Assembly (NCBI GenBank): GCA_963575645.1
Contig: OY754472.1
Span: 28,211,401 to 28,275,400, forward strand
Origin: Xanthostigma xanthostigma
Lineage: Eukaryota > Arthropoda > Insecta > Raphidioptera > Raphidiidae
Direction: 5' to 3'
Length of the DNA stretch: 64,000 nt
The notes under the pieces were generated by a model. It worked only from the letters and a program-made list of their open reading frames with translations, had not been told where the DNA came from and did not search any database. Below, in pieces: positions 54,173 through 64,000 of the stretch (position 1 is the first letter of the stretch; the number at the start of each line of letters is the position of its first letter). The position numbers were made by a program, and so were the translations under genes.

Positions 54173-55159
54173 TGTAACTGACATATTATTTCATTTTAAT
54201 GGCTCGTTCTTGTCAAGGAGAAACGTTTCATAAGCTATTAAAATGAAATCACAAAATTTTAATACCGATGTAACAATTTTTTTAAATAAGGTATAGACTA
54301 GTGTCAACCATAATAGTTCAGGAGGGAGTGAATTTTTTTTTGTACTTACTTTCCCAGTCATAAATATTTGACATTAATTAAAGTGAATCATTTTATTAAT
54401 GGAAATTAATGAAATTAATGGAAATCAGTCTGGATGAAAATTTGCGGATGTAAAAATTTGACCGATTTTTGAAATCCGTAACCCTTATTTTCCCATGCTT
54501 GAAATTTAACGTATCATTTGATACTATCATAACTATAATCAAAAGTTTGTACTTTCCGCCTCAACCCATCCCCCCCCCCCCTACATATATATTAATTTTG
54601 CTTAGAATAACAAACCGAATAATTCTATCGGTGTTTGCTGACTGGGAAAATAAGTACCGAAAATCATCACTGCCTTCTGGACTATAAATAAGTTTTGTTT
54701 CTTCATTAAAAATTTATATCAATTTAACTTAAAATGGAACAGTTGAATGTTTCGATGACAGTTTATAAACGCGGTAAACTATACTTGAACTTTGTATACG
54801 GTAATTGTTTCAAAGCAAACTTTTTTATAACATTTAAGCCTTACAGTACACCATATAAATGCTACGTCTCTTCACTGTACTTGTTGCTTTTTCGACACGA
54901 CATTTTACCTGTTTCTCCTGTTTGGTGGTTGTTGAGTAAAATAGTTTTTTTTTTAATCTGCCAAACAATGAGTTATTTATATGACTCATAATCTGTCATT
55001 TATGAATGTAAATTTTGCAAGAGAAGGGAAAAATTGATTTACATAGTATTAAAATAAGGATTTGATTTTGATATAAAAATTTAATTCTAACAAAAACACA
55101 AAGTAAATCATTTGTCGCCAAACAATATTCAAGCCTATATTTAACCAGTGGGAGTATAT
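54173..55159. other. No gene recognised
   Basis: Small frames (72 and 85 codons) without motifs. A short GGAAATTAATGAAATTAATGG duplication lies near 54400. A C-rich tract at 54569-54580. Confidence 0.3.
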
Positions 55160-55329
55160 GCCCAAGTAATTCAAGAATTACAAGGCGCGAAATTTTACGT
55201 CATATACCCCGGTGTTTTGTTTGAAAATCGGTGTATATGTCGCCGGGATATTGTCAAATCCGTGATTTTGTAATTTCACTACTGAAATTACAATATCACG
55301 ATTGACAAAGATTCGTGATATTATAATTT
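55160..55329 (-). repeat. Fragment of the 44940-45330 repeat plus AT hairpins
   Basis: AAGTAATTCAAGAATTACAAG and GCGCGAAATTTTAC, then AAAATCGGTGTATAT, are reversed counterparts of 45293-45330 and 44943-44958. After this, GTGATTTTGTAATTTCAC... and GTGATATTATAATTTCAC form two short related segments that join the satellite. Confidence 0.5.
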
Positions 55330-56740
55330 CACTAAGTGGCATGTATCTCTTTTGCGCATGCGCCGATTTTTCCCAAAAATTATACAAAACTCTTGTAAAA
55401 ATAGATCGAATAATAAACTGTTATGAAAAGTATACCATTGTTATATACAAACAACTTTATAACTTATACTTCTTCTGCGCATGCACCGACTTTCCCTCAA
55501 AAAAACATTTTACAAAACTTTCTTATAAAGTAAATAAAAAAACAATATAAAAAGTACACCATTATTATATAAAAAACAACTATGGCATGTTCTTCTTTTG
55601 CGCATGCGCCGATTTTTCCCAAAAATTATGCAAAACTCTTGTAAAAATAGATCGAATAATAAACTGTTAGAAAAAGTATACAATATGTTATATACAAACA
55701 ACTTTATAACTTATACCTCTTCTGCGCATGCGCCGATTTCCATCAAAAAATATTTAACAAAACTTTCTTGTAAAGTAGAATAATAAAACATTATAAAAAG
55801 TACACCATTATTATATAAAAAACAACTATGGCATGTATCTCTTTTGCGCATGCGCCGATTTTTCCCAAAAATTATACAAAACTCTTGTAAAAATAGATCG
55901 AATAATAAACTGTTATGAAGAGTATACCATTGTTTTATACAAACAACTTTATAACTTATACCTACCTCTTCTGCGCATGCGCCGACTTTCCCTCAAAAAA
56001 ACATTTTACAAAACTTTCTTATAAAGTAGAATAATAAAACATTATAAAAAATACACCATTATTATATAAAAAACAACTATGGCATGTATTTCTTTTGCGC
56101 ATGCGCCGATTTTTCCCAAAAATTATACAAAACTCTTGTAAAAATAGATCGAATAAAAAACTGTTATGAAAAGTATACCATTGTTATATACAAACAACTT
56201 TATAACTTATACCTCTTCTGCGCATGCGCCGACTTTCCCTCAAAAAAATATTTTACAAAACTTTCTTATAAAGTAGAATAATAAAACATTATAAAAAGTA
56301 CACCATTATTATATAAAAAACAACTATGGCATGTATCTCTTTTGCGCATGCGCCGATTTTTCCCAAAAATTATACAAAACTCTTGTAAAAATAAATCGAA
56401 TAATGAACTGTTATGAAAAGTATACCATTGTTATATACAAACAACTTTATAACTTATACCTCTTTTGCGCATGCGCCGACTTTCCCTCAAAAAACATTTT
56501 ACAAAACTTTTTTGTAAAGTAGAATAATAAAACACTATAAAAAGTACACTATTATTATATAAAAAACAACTATGGCATGTATGTCTTTTGCGCATGCGCC
56601 GATTTTCCCCAAAAAATTTACAAAAATTTCTAGTAAAAATAGATAGAGTAAAAACCGTTTTAAAAACTATATTATTATTATATAAAACAACATTATAAGA
56701 GATATATTCTTTTACGCATGCGCCGATGTTCCCCAAAAAC
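55330..56740 (+). repeat. Higher-order satellite: 248-bp dimer, one GCGCATGCGC palindrome per half-unit
   Basis: Two half-units of about 124 bp alternate. Type A has GCATGTATCTCTTTTGCGC, CGATTTTTCCCAAAAATT and AACTCTTGTAAAAATAGAT. Type B has CTTATACCTCTTCTGCGC, CGACTTTCCCTCAAAA and AACTTTCTTATAAAG. Type A starts lie near 55336, 55579, 55828, 56078, 56326 and 56574, about 248 bp apart. Each half-unit carries one (T)GCGCATGCGCC palindrome, twelve in 1.4 kb; one is mutated to GCGCATGCACC at 55477. The recurring frames of 61-65 codons are products of the repeat period and contain no domain. Confidence 0.85.
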
Positions 56741-57215
56741 AATAGGCCACTTCATATTTGCATATCAAACATCCTCCCAAAATTTGGTTTCAATCCGCTC
56801 ATCCTTGGTGTCGGAATGATAAGAAATGTCAAAAGTGACGTTTGCAACTGTCAAAGTATTATGTTCTAATAATAATTAGTTATTCCAATAGTTAACTTAG
56901 AAGGCTTTGCATTTCACAAAATACTAATGTCAAAAAAATTGAATTAAACATTAGAAATGCAGCCGTTTTCATGTTAAGACAAGACATATGTTATTTTCTA
57001 ATTTCCATGTACGGCAAACAAAGACGACCGACCGCGTCGCGTCATGCATTAGACAACATTGCATTTATACAGCTATTTTTCTATATAAATTTGTATAAAA
57101 AAACTGTTTAGGCAAATTCTGTTATACGAAATCTATGTAAAATGTTCTCCTCTTTCGTTTAAGACTGGTTTCAAACCGATCTGATTTAAATTGAGCGAGA
57201 AATTAACAAAAAAAT
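56741..57215 (+). mobile_element. Core of an ACGTGATAACGT family copy next to the satellite
   Basis: Continues from the last half-unit: CATATTTGCATATCAAACATC, CCCAAAATTTGGTTTCAATCC, GGCAAACAAAGACGACCGACC, CGAAATCTATGTAAAATG, and GAGCGAGAAATTAACAAAAA. It lacks the right end. Exactly there a reversed copy begins. The satellite is thus an expanded version of the two half-units seen in other copies. Confidence 0.7.
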
Positions 57216-57900
57216 TTTTTGACGTGATAACGTCTTATAAATTGATGAATCACCAATATTATAAATTGATAAAACACCGACTGCATGCACGAAAAAGTGT
57301 AACGTAACGTTCCTAACGTTCCTAACGTTCCTAACGCGTAACGTTCCGCCTGACCCTGTGCGTGCTTTTTGCTAATTTCTCGCTCAATTTAAATCAGATC
57401 GGTTTGAAACCAGTCTTAAACGAAAGAGGAGAACATTTTACATAGATTTCGTATAACAGAATTTGCCTAAACAGTTTTTTTATACAAATTTATATAGAAA
57501 AATATTTTATACAAATTTATATAGAAAAATAGCTGTATAAATGCATTGTTGTCTATTGCATGGCGCGCGCGCGACGCGGTCGGTCGTCTTTGTTTGCCGT
57601 ACATGGAAATTAGAAAATAACGTATGTCTTGTCAACATGAAAACGGCTGCATTTCTAATGTTTATTTTTTGACATTAGTATTTTGTGATTTGCAAAGCCT
57701 TCTAAGTTAACTATTGGAATAACTAATTATTATTAGAACATAATACTTTGTAAGTTGCAAACGTCACTTTTGACATTTCTTATCATTCCGACACCAAGGA
57801 TAAGCGGATTGAAACCAAATTTTGGGAGGTTTAGGTTATGTATTACGGAATACGTTATCACGTAAAACTATCGTCCGTAAACCGACTTTACAGACAACCA
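57216..57900 (-). mobile_element. 685-bp copy of the ACGTGATAACGT family, reversed
   Basis: Starts TTTTTTGACGTGATAACGTC and ends GACTTTACAGACAACCA. It lacks GCGCATGCGC units, like 36137-36701. A 35-bp ACAAATTTATATAGAAAAAT stretch is duplicated near 57485-57530. It lies head to head with the copy on its left. Confidence 0.8.
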
Positions 57901-58439
57901 ATTTTCACATTTATGTTTTTTTTTCTTAATTTTCTCCCCTCTGGGACCAAAATTCAAAAATCGGGCGACGTTAGGATTTAAGTTACCCGGAGACGAATCG
58001 AACAAAAAAAAGTTTTTTTAAAATCAGTTAAGGCGTTTGGGCTGTACGCTGGATACAAAAAGCGTGACTCACAGATTCACAGATTCACAGACAAAGCGAG
58101 TACATATAGCCGCTTTAGCTTACGCTATTCGCGCCTAAAAAGGAGAACTGTTACCAGCAATCGCCTACTCAACAATCCTTATCTTTTGTACTTAGTTAAT
58201 TAGGACAAAAGAAAAGCAATCGTCAATTTCTATAATAATTGTTAGTGTGTCGGAGGGCATTTTTACACCAACGCTTAATAATGTAAATCTAAAAGTGTCG
58301 TGAATCACGACCATAATTGACTGTGCTTATTAGGAAGTTCGAAAATCCCATAGGGGTAGTATCACATCGTGATTATAAGAATAACTTTTTTTAATATGGT
58401 CGGAAAACATAGGTACACTTCTTTTTAAAGAGTCTTCCG
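57901..58439. other. No gene recognised
   Basis: 57945-58140 has repeat-like words (GTTACCCGGAGACGAATCG, ACAGATTCACAGATTCACAG). The rest is unassigned. Confidence 0.3.
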
Positions 58440-58445
58440 ATTCAA

Positions 58446-58960
58446 CGACGGTGAAAACATGTCGTCCAGCTTCTCTTTCAGCTTAGCGATGTGCGTGTCT
58501 TCCGCGACCTCTCGTTTCTTCAATGGGCACAGTAATCGTAGCTCACTCCCGAACATCACCTGTCCAGTGGTTTAATCGGGCGTCTCATGGACCGACGCAC
58601 GATAAGCCATCAGAAACACATACTAGTACGGGTCCCAGTTTCGCTGATAGTCACAACATTAGTTATATACTTCATGCGTCATCCCGTTAGACTACTTCCA
58701 TTGATTTGGTGAAACTGTCAATTGCCACCCAAATGTATTCTTTGCGTCGCTCTTAGGAAATGGACCGGCCACGTCCATAACCACTCTCTATCGGACTTGC
58801 TATACTGTATTGTCTCCGTAGGAGCCCCTTACAAGTGACATATACCATACTTTTGTGGCAGCATTCCCTGGTATCTTCATTACAGTTGAACTACTCTAGG
58901 ATCTTCTTAAAATCGAAATGGCCTCGTCATGAAGGTGTCGCAGCTCTTTCGCTGATTGGC
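58446..58960 (-). pseudogene. Decayed Ty3/gypsy-type LTR retrotransposon integrase
   Basis: Reading on the minus strand, MDVAGPFP (58778-58755) marks the beginning of the integrase core near its first catalytic aspartate. Further on, AYRASVHETPD (58608-58576) is followed by a stop, and VMFGSELRLL and CPLKKREVAED follow in the same frame. These are the usual words of the integrase C-terminal part of gypsy elements. Several frame changes and stops separate the pieces. No LTRs, protease or reverse transcriptase were seen nearby. It is an old fragment. Confidence 0.65.
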
Positions 58961-59522
58961 ATCTCATGGTACTACGAGCTGAGACCTCATCTTCATTTTC
59001 CATCATATTCGCTTCAGTCAGGGAATCCCGCTAGGTCCAGTACGACTTTAGCACCAATTCTGGATCTGCCTCCTGTTTAATAGAATCGGTATGAACACTT
59101 TGTATAAATTCATTGAATTTTATAAAATATATTTCAGTGTTCAGATTTTAACGTGAAAGATATGTTGGCTTGTTCCATACACAGTCAAAAAGATAGCTTA
59201 AATTTATATGCATTTTGCTTTGTTCCATTACATGATATATAGTAGATATTATATACTGCAGTACTAGCACAATAAAAGCCATTTGATTGGCAGTAGCTTT
59301 TAACAGAGGAAGGTTTGTGTGCTGTATTCATTTTGTAGGGCGAAACAATGGCACGTCGGTGGTTACAATACTCCAATCAACAACACTGCAGGCGGAAGTG
59401 TTTTATAACTATATATATAAAACACCATATTAAAAAAGAAAAGTATAAAGTTTTATTAATAATACACGATCCATGTCACGGTTTGTTTATTTGGGTTTTT
59501 AAGTAAAGAATTATTTTATAAC
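58961..59522. other. No gene recognised
   Basis: 58961-59080 may be more of the same decayed retrotransposon. Beyond that the DNA is AT-rich and unassigned. Confidence 0.3.
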
Positions 59523-59975
59523 TTGACTAGCCGTTACCCGCGGCTTCGCATGCGATTGAGACGATACACGGATGCATTTCCTTTTTTTGGCATTTCTACT
59601 CTTTTGTCGACGTAGACCCCCAAAACAAATTTCAAATTTGATGACATTCACTTGTTCAACATCCTGACAAACCTTGAAATTGACACCCATGTTGATTTTT
59701 AGACTATCTACCTCTTTTCACCCTCTGAAAAACACGTGTTAATTTATTTGTTGACAGGAGTAATCCTGCGCATTTTCGAATTGATCTTATATGATTTCTC
59801 TATGCAAATTTTGAATCCCCCTTTACACCCTTTTAGGGGTTGAATTTTATAAATTCGTTCTTAGCGGATGCCTGCGTTATAATAACTATCTGTGTGCCAA
59901 ATTTCAATAGAATCCGTCCAGTGGCTTGAGTTGTGCGTTGATAGATCAGTCAGTCAGTCAGTCACGGTTTCCTTA
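59523..59975 (+). mobile_element. GACTGACTGACTGA repeat, forward copy
   Basis: Starts GACTAGCCGTTACCCGCGG, CTTCGCATGCGATTGAGACG; ends CAGTCAGTCAGTCACGGTTTCC. It is partnered by 49465-49907. After GGTTTCCTT it is interrupted by the TIR element at 59976; the TATATTTAG flank of the partner reappears at 60750. Confidence 0.75.
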
Positions 59976-60753
59976 TATATGTTACGGTCTATACCCGAAT
60001 TCGGTCAATGACCGAAATAAATGCGCAAAACTAGTTTTGACCAACGAATATTGCCCAAACCCGAAATCTTACATTTAAACGGGTATCAGTCAATACCCGT
60101 TTAAATGTAAGATTTCGGTTTATAAAATGAGCAAAACTAGTTCTGTCCATTTCTGAACGGACAGTAGGTACAAGTATGGCATCGGAATCTTCTTTGCGTT
60201 TTTTAATTAACTTGTTCACCTCAATGATACTTATTATATCAAAGCGATTTATTCTTCTGTATTGTTTAGCAGACAGAGGTTTTAATTCAGCTGTCAATAA
60301 ATTTGCTTTCTTAACCTCACTTAGTGTAGTAAGGTAATTATGTTTCGTCATAAAATTATGTTTCAGAAGCCAATAGGCGAACTAGTTGAGACTCGAATTC
60401 ATCTTACATTTTAAGTTAATTATTACACTGAATATCCCATAATTATATTAATTATAACATTCAGAAGAACAATTCAATTGATAGGTACATAAACAAGAAC
60501 ATAACCCTACTTTTGTTCGGGTTCGGACGTTGATTGAATGAAACAAGCAGAACTAGTACTGTCCGTTCAAAAATGGACAGAACTAGTTTTGACCAATTGA
60601 AAATACGCAAAACTAGTTTTGCTCATTTATAACACTCAATATACACGTTTAAATGTAAGATTTCGGGTTTGGGCAATATTCGTTGGTCAAAACTGGTTTT
60701 GCGCATTTATTTCGGTCATTGACCGAATTCGGGTATAGACCGTAACATATATA
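59976..60753. mobile_element. Element with about 105-bp TIRs and a short gene remnant
   Basis: The TIRs 59981-60085 and 60643-60747 start GTTACGGTCTATACCCG and match almost perfectly. They contain ATTCGGTCAATGACCGAA, CAAAACTAGTTTTGACC, AATATTGCCCAAACCCG and CTTACATTTAAACG. The inner end of the left TIR forms a perfect 25-bp hairpin (60061-60085 with 60094-60118). TATATAT lies outside both ends. Comparison with 49465 shows the likely empty site (GGTTTCCTTTTCTATATTTAG). The only coding trace is 60148-60351. Confidence 0.8.
60148..60351 (-). pseudogene. N-terminal fragment resembling KRBA2-like/SCAND3-like integrase proteins
   Basis: The minus-strand frame starts at the ATG at 60351 and gives some 68 residues before it runs into the TIR. 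The stretch ELKPLSAKQYRRINRFDIIS (residues 22-41) followed by VNKLIKK reminds me of the N terminus of insect proteins named KRAB-A domain-containing protein 2-like, which are transposon-derived integrases. No catalytic residues are present. The frame continues to 60031 only because the TIR is open. The identification rests on memory of a family pattern. Confidence 0.35.
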
Positions 60754-60954
60754 TTTAGATAAAATAAAAATTCAGTTTATTGTTGAAAAACACTATAATG
60801 CATTTCTTTTTTGTTTTAGCAAATCGAATATAAAAAGGAATTCATTGTTAGATTGTTATATCAAAAATAAAGAAGACTTACAAAAATATATAATTTAACC
60901 CCCTGGCTATTTATTTTTTTTCAAATATTAATTAATTGTATGCGTTACTTTTTA
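60754..60954. other. Short unassigned AT-rich stretch
   Basis: No gene, repeat partner or hairpin seen. Confidence 0.3.
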
Positions 60955-61390
60955 ACCGACTTCAACAAAAAGGAGGGGGCTCTATGTTCGTCTGTATATA
61001 TATATATTTTTTTTTATGTATGTTCACCGATTTCTCCGTCAATTATAGACCGATTTTCATTTTTTTTTTTTATTCGAAAGAGTGCACTTCCGAGGTGGTC
61101 CCATCGGAACAAAGTCAGGATCTGATGGTGGATCACCGATTTTTAGTGTTAGATTAACACTAAAAAGAGAAAAATAAAATATTTTTAACAAAAAAATTGA
61201 ACCGACTTCAAAAAAGGCACTAAAAAGTAAAAAATAATTGCGATCGAAATGTTTTGGAGTCGGTGTCAGCCAAAATGAAATCTATTCCGAGAACTACACC
61301 GACTCCAAAACATTTCAATACGCAATTATTTTTAACTTTTTAGTGCCTTTTTTGAAGTCGGTTCAATTTTTTTGTTAAAAATATTTTTTA
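60955..61390. mobile_element. ACCGACTTCAAAAAAGG repeat with an inverted tail
   Basis: Starts ACCGACTTCAACAAAAAGGAGG. Ends in an inverted pair: 61180-61262 (AAAAATTGAACCGACTTC, AAAAAAGGCACTAAAAAG, ATGTTTTGGAGTCGGTGT) and its complement at 61298-61385, around a 35-bp loop. ACCGACTTCAAAAAAGG repeats are abundant in Lepidoptera. The frames of 61-73 codons here are not genes. Confidence 0.55.
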
Positions 61391-62080
61391 ACAGGAGTAG
61401 TTACTAAGTTTTATTTATTTCTTGGTCGTCAAGGCAACCTTAAAGTATCCTGGAGTGTCGGTTATTTGAGAAGTGAATATGCTGTTGTTTTTGTGCTAAG
61501 TGTTTGTTCGACTGTTTGGGCTGACGGTAGCGATGCTGTCAACGGCGTTGTCCGCGTGAATATTTAATGATCAGCAAACACAATTACGAACTTCAAGAAA
61601 GCAAATAATTGTTTGCCATATGAACGATATGTATACTTGATATCAGGGGCGGATAAGCCCGCGGGGATTTTAGGAGTTTTCCCGGTAGGTCGGGCCCCGC
61701 CGAGGACGGTAAGCCGATTGTCTATATTTGTTTATATCTAGTTGGCTTACTAGAATGATTTTATTTTCTATTTTTTGATGGATATAAGTCTAAAATCTAA
61801 AATAAAATTAATAATGCGTTTTTTGTTTTCGTGGTTATAGCTCTCACAACCGTAAGTTATGATTTTTGTGGCGGTAAATGGAGAGTGTCGAACGCTACAC
61901 GGTGGACACAGTTATGTCACAGTGGACACTAATGGACACAGTTTATTTTAAATTGTTTTTTATAAGTACCGTATATACCCTCATATGCGTTTAGCAAAAA
62001 GATGTTATTTTGACATTACAAACAGACACTTCAATATTATTTATTTGTACAGATATTTGAAATTTGTTTTAAGGGATTAT
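61391..62080. other. No gene recognised
   Basis: A GC-rich spot at 61648-61712 (CAGGGGCGGATAAGCCCGCGG, CGGGCCCCGCCGAGG) is repeat-like. Four GTGGACACA-type words occur at 61900-61940. No coding sequence. Confidence 0.35.
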
Positions 62081-62578
62081 GTCCATAAACTACGTGATCT
62101 TATTTCAGCCCTTCTAGAACCCCTCCCTCCCTTCATGTAGCCTAACGTTGACTTTCCTATGCCCCCTCTCTCGGATGGAACGTAGTTTTTTATTACCCTT
62201 ATTTATTTTCAAACAGTGGTTACTTTTATATATTAACTAGCGGTTTCACCCGGGTGCAAAAGTACGAATGGGGGGGAAGGGACATGAGTACGCACGTTCA
62301 TCTTAGCTTACCGAGATGAATGTTGTGTCCAAATTTCATGATGATCGGAGTTACCGTTCAAAAGTTTTTGTCGGACGGACAAATTTTGAGTTATATTTTA
62401 CATTTTTCATTGATGCTCCGCTCCTATTGGTCGTAGCGTGATATTATATAGCGTATAGCGTGCCAAACAAAATACATTACGTAGCTTGACTATTACCCCC
62501 TCCGTCTCCTTACGTAGCTCAGTGTAGCTTTGGAACTGATCCCCCACCCTTTATTGACCAAGCTACGTAGTTATGGAC
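62081..62578. mobile_element. GTCCATAACTACGTA MITE split by a second repeat
   Basis: Left GTCCATAAACTACGTGATC and right AGCTACGTAGTTATGGAC are inverted. C-rich words (CCCCTCCCTCCC; ATCCCCCACCC) lie inside each end. The centre is occupied by the CTAGCGGTTTCACCCGGG repeat at 62235-62465. It is the same structural type as 52022-53577. Confidence 0.6.
62235..62465 (+). mobile_element. CTAGCGGTCCCG repeat, short form
   Basis: Starts AACTAGCGGTTTCACCCGGG and follows 41330-41560 (ACCGAGATGAATGTTGTGTCC, GAGTTACCGTTCAAAAG, GCTCCGCTCCTATTGGTCG). It lacks the tRNA-like block and the AAAC tail. Confidence 0.7.
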
Positions 62579-62655
62579 GCCTCCTGTGTCGTAAATCTTG
62601 CTCGGGACAGCAGGCATTCTAAAGCTGAAAATTTTCATCAATCCATATCCAAATA

Positions 62656-62973
62656 CAGTAGAACGCCGATTAACCGAATCGCCAATTATCCGAATCGGTC
62701 CTAAGCGTAATATAAAAAATTAAAACCAAGTAATTTTTCAATAAAAACAAGTCTGTGGGGATGCAAGAATACAAAAATGCGAGTGTGCAATTGCCGTGTA
62801 GACGCTACAATGGTATCAGCACACGTCGAAGTTGGAACTCGCTGGAGTCCAGATATATTTCAACTGTTATGGTTGAAAGCTAGGGGCAAGACACTACATG
62901 TTCGATTATCCGAATTTTCGATTATCCGAATCGACCCCGGTCCCAATTAATTTGGATATTCGGCGTTCTACTG
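62656..62973. mobile_element. 318-bp pogo-like MITE, TA duplication
   Basis: Starts CAGTAGAACGCCGATTAACC and ends ATATTCGGCGTTCTACTG, with TA on both sides (62654-62655, 62974-62975). ATTATCCGAATC words are repeated inside each end. The ends are of the pogo/Tigger kind. The interior is not coding. Confidence 0.8.
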
Positions 62974-62975
62974 TA

Positions 62976-63631
62976 CCTTCGTACATTGTAATTATGTTTC
63001 ATCGCAAATCACTGAAGTTGGCGCAAGTATCGACAACGAATACTGATTGTGTGTGTTAAAGGTCACGAAAATGTTTTTCTTTGTTTCACATTCGTCCACG
63101 TTCAGAGGCATTTATATCAAATGTAACGCAAACAGTAAATTATTTAAGACTTTAGGATACTTGTCAGCATTCGTGCATCATAAAATCAAACATGTTCTGT
63201 AATACTTCTCCAATATTCAGCTGAGTAGCGTTACTCATGCTAGTAAAGACAGCATTTTAAATATTTGATGAGTAGACAATAAAATATATTTTATACAGAA
63301 TGTACCATTGCTAACTGTGTTAATATTGGAGCTATGACTTATAACAAAAAACTGCCTATAACGTATAGAAATTTTTACAATTTGGTTGGTTTACCTTGAA
63401 ACCCATACATTAATTCCCTCTTTAGAGCGTAACAGCCATTCTTTGTTACGAAGAAATATGTTCATATTTAGGCATCAGCGAATACTTACAGATGTAAAGA
63501 GGACGATTCTGAACAATCACCAACTTGCACTTGATGTTGCCAAACTTATCGAAAAATTCCTATTGTTTAATGAAAATGATTCCACCACATCCCAAAACAC
63601 GCATAGGATACTTAATAAAATACAAAACAAA
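62976..63631. other. No gene recognised
   Basis: Some 50 codons of a plus-strand frame (63480-63632) lie just before the MITE at 63634 and show no motif. Otherwise unassigned. Confidence 0.3.
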
Positions 63632-63633
63632 TA

Positions 63634-63900
63634 CAGTGTTCTCACTAATCCGGCACTATTAAAAGCCGGAGGGAGCCGGATTATTGGAATGTTCGGATTA
63701 CTGGATTACCTATAGCTAAAAAGTCATAGGTAATGAATAAAATAAAGCATTTCATAGAGGGAATAAATGTATGTAATGTATTAAATTAACATGTAGGTAC
63801 AGGTATAGAGGTATATAGAGGCGAGGGAGGCGTGGGCGGGGGGTGCCGGATTATTGGGCGTGCCGATCTATCGAAGCGCCGGATTAGTGAGATTATACTG
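63634..63900. mobile_element. 267-bp pogo-like MITE, TA duplication
   Basis: Starts CAGTGTTCTCACTAATCCGGC and ends GCCGGATTAGTGAGATTATACTG, with TA on both sides (63632-63633, 63901-63902). Internal GCCGGATTATTGG words are repeated inside both ends. It differs from the element at 62656 but is of the same structural class. Confidence 0.75.
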
Positions 63901-64000
63901 TATTGGCATAGCAAAAAACGTCAGGCAAAGTTTACAAACTATATGTGTTTGTAATAAATTAATTAGGTAAAATTTGGTTATTTTTCTTTTTTTCTTCCAT

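Noticed and set aside
55302..56522. Series of similar 61-65 residue frames (CACADFSQKLYKT type)
   Set aside because: They follow the 248-bp satellite period, occur in non-coding parts of mobile elements elsewhere, and change at all codon positions alike.
63386..63715. 109-codon plus-strand frame
   Set aside because: Its last third lies inside the TIR of a pogo-like MITE, and the rest has no motif. Could be a chance frame.
1..64000. CRISPR array, bacterial operons, prophage or plasmid features
   Set aside because: The tandem repeats lack the repeat-spacer pattern, and composition, microsatellites and element types are those of an insect nuclear genome.
1..64000. Host protein-coding gene
   Set aside because: No frame or chain of frames with splice signals resembled a cellular protein. 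Short exons could be missed by eye.

Overview
The window reads as an intergenic or heterochromatin-like stretch of an insect nuclear genome. It is AT-rich and has no operons or bacterial signals. No reading frame exceeds 279 codons, and every frame with a recognisable product belongs to a transposable element. Several dispersed repeats resemble sequences I associate with Lepidoptera: a GGTTCCG / CCGTCCGTCTGTC segment, a GACTGACTGACTGA-tailed segment with an actual partner copy, an ACCGACTTCAAAAAAGG segment, and frequent GGTACCTAC words. A moth or butterfly is my first guess. A hemipteran or another insect is not excluded, because these repeats are shared among orders.

Layout. 1-3.3 kb: a tandem repeat, a Tc1/mariner-like element with a DUF4817-type transposase broken by one frameshift, and repeat tails. 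3.3-8.9 kb: AT microsatellites, an 80-bp segment in inverted copies, and a cluster of CTGAGGA...GAAAC hairpins. 9.0-11.2 kb: a 5'-truncated R1-clade LINE on the minus strand with AT repeats at both ends. 11.3-13.9 kb: a second copy of the CAGGGTGTTC repeat, then a 1.2-kb near-perfect palindrome inserted inside another repeat. 14.5-20.3 kb: a foldback element, a deleted Tc1/mariner element with TA target duplication, a LINE remnant, a repeat carrying a tRNA-Lys-like head, and an inverted-repeat element. 20.5-22.2 kb: an inverted-repeat element with alternating 100/86-bp internal repeats. 22.2-30.6 kb: mostly unassigned AT-rich DNA with a second LINE remnant and a 194-bp short element. 30.6-43.7 kb: a hAT-type MITE, a short foldback MITE, several short elements and two palindromes. 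43.7-53.6 kb: foldback elements, including one whose arms are built of minisatellites and a second TAGTTAA-ended palindrome. 54-58 kb: a tRNA-derived SINE head, a 248-bp higher-order satellite whose half-units each carry a TGCGCATGCGC-type palindrome, and a reversed copy of the same family. 58.4-59.0 kb: decayed Ty3/gypsy integrase. 59.5-60.75 kb: an element with about 105-bp terminal inverted repeats (TIRs) that interrupts another repeat. 62-64 kb: a nested MITE and two pogo-like MITEs.

There is no gene network to describe. The content is a layered record of insertions. The most interesting recurring structures are: (i) a non-autonomous family with ACGTGATAACGT near both ends, in at least six copies of 194-1104 bp that differ in an internal tandem repeat; (ii) palindromic repeats carrying a CTGANGA-hairpin-GAAAC signature like the core of a hammerhead ribozyme; (iii) two large palindromes sharing TAGTTAA termini and flanked by TTA or TAA duplications. 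All family names come from reading motifs by eye; no database search was possible.
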